IMG/VR virus record: IMGVR_UViG_3300030390_000428
Span: 401 to 29,415 of that record
Length of the DNA: 29,015 bases
Strand: one strand, 5' to 3'
DNA from: a virus
Below the pieces are notes generated by a model. It did not search any database. It was given only the letters and a program-made list of their open reading frames with translations, and was not told the origin of the DNA. Within the stretch, counting starts at the first letter, position 1; each line of letters opens with the position of its first letter. Made by a program: the position numbers and the translations under genes. Positions 28,966 through 29,015 of this stretch are shown in pieces.

Positions 28966-29015
28966 TTTCGTAGTAACTCCCATTTGCCTCACTTATGTGG
29001 GGCTTTTTTTTGCCT
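28877..29015. repeat. Terminal direct repeat, right copy
   Basis: This matches bases 1-139 of the window, differing only at 28902, 28917, 28935 and 28938, all silent third positions of the endolysin. It marks where the circular map repeats itself. Confidence 0.9.
28986..29011 (+). terminator. Rho-independent terminator after the endolysin (right copy)
   Basis: This is the same GCCTCAC/GTGGGGC stem, TTAT loop and eight-T run as at 110-135. It ends the late transcript. Confidence 0.85.

Noticed and set aside
1-29015. Lysogeny module, tRNA, CRISPR array or insertion sequence
   Set aside because: No integrase or excisionase motif, no cloverleaf with a GGTTCGA-type loop, no spaced direct repeats and no transposase or terminal inverted repeats were seen on either strand.

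Overview
The window looks like one complete genome unit of a small double-stranded DNA tailed phage of siphovirus type (long, non-contractile tail). Every gene that can be supported lies on the plus strand. The first 139 bases recur at the end (28877-29015) with only four differences, so the map closes on itself with a unit of about 28,876 bp, opened inside the endolysin gene. No host-type genes, tRNA, CRISPR array, insertion sequence, integrase or classical lysogeny module is visible. A lytic lifestyle and a Gram-negative, probably proteobacterial and possibly marine, host are inferences. They rest on the lambdoid NinB/NinG genes, the GTA-type holin plus M15 endolysin, sigma70-like promoters and moderate GC. 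The exact host cannot be read from the sequence.

Layout. (1) 140-2100: a promoter, two small unknown genes, a DUF1071 single-strand annealing protein, an SSB-like protein with an acidic tip, and a small XRE-type regulator. (2) 2104-2481: a 400-base non-coding control region with several dyads and a candidate promoter. (3) 2482-5580: an HTH protein, a replication-protein-like gene, an unknown basic protein, NinB, an HTH-metallophosphoesterase, a zinc-ribbon protein and NinG, mostly coupled by short overlaps. (4) 5581-7104: a second strong promoter and six small accessory genes of unknown function. (5) 7105-7440: a mostly non-coding stretch with a foldable element, a 33-aa membrane peptide and a third promoter. 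(6) 7441-14576: a small unknown gene, terminase small and large subunits, portal, a MuF head protein fused to a zinc metallopeptidase, two unlisted micro-genes, scaffold and major capsid, followed by a terminator. (7) 14633-18930: head-tail connection and tail genes, including tail terminator, tail tube, a G/GT chaperone pair made by programmed -1 frameshifting, and tape measure. (8) 18931-26039: distal tail, hub, a GNAT-fold protein, a J-like tip protein, fibre components and an S74-chaperoned fibre. (9) 26041-28965: membrane and exported proteins, holin and M15 endolysin, then the terminator that precedes the first promoter when the circle is closed.

How the genes work together. The early block offers annealing-type recombination and repair (DUF1071, SSB, NinB, NinG, metallophosphoesterase) but no DNA polymerase, so replication would depend on the host. 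The late block is a compact head-tail-lysis cassette in the usual siphovirus order.

The most notable observations are: the MuF-metallopeptidase fusion with an acidic 58-aa gene overlapping its end; a textbook frameshift site (A AAA AAC, 6-nt spacer, 15-bp stem) in the tail chaperone; two promoters sharing a 12-base initially transcribed motif at identical spacing; a GNAT protein where a tail-hub peptidase often sits; and an overlapping pair of signal-peptide proteins next to lysis.
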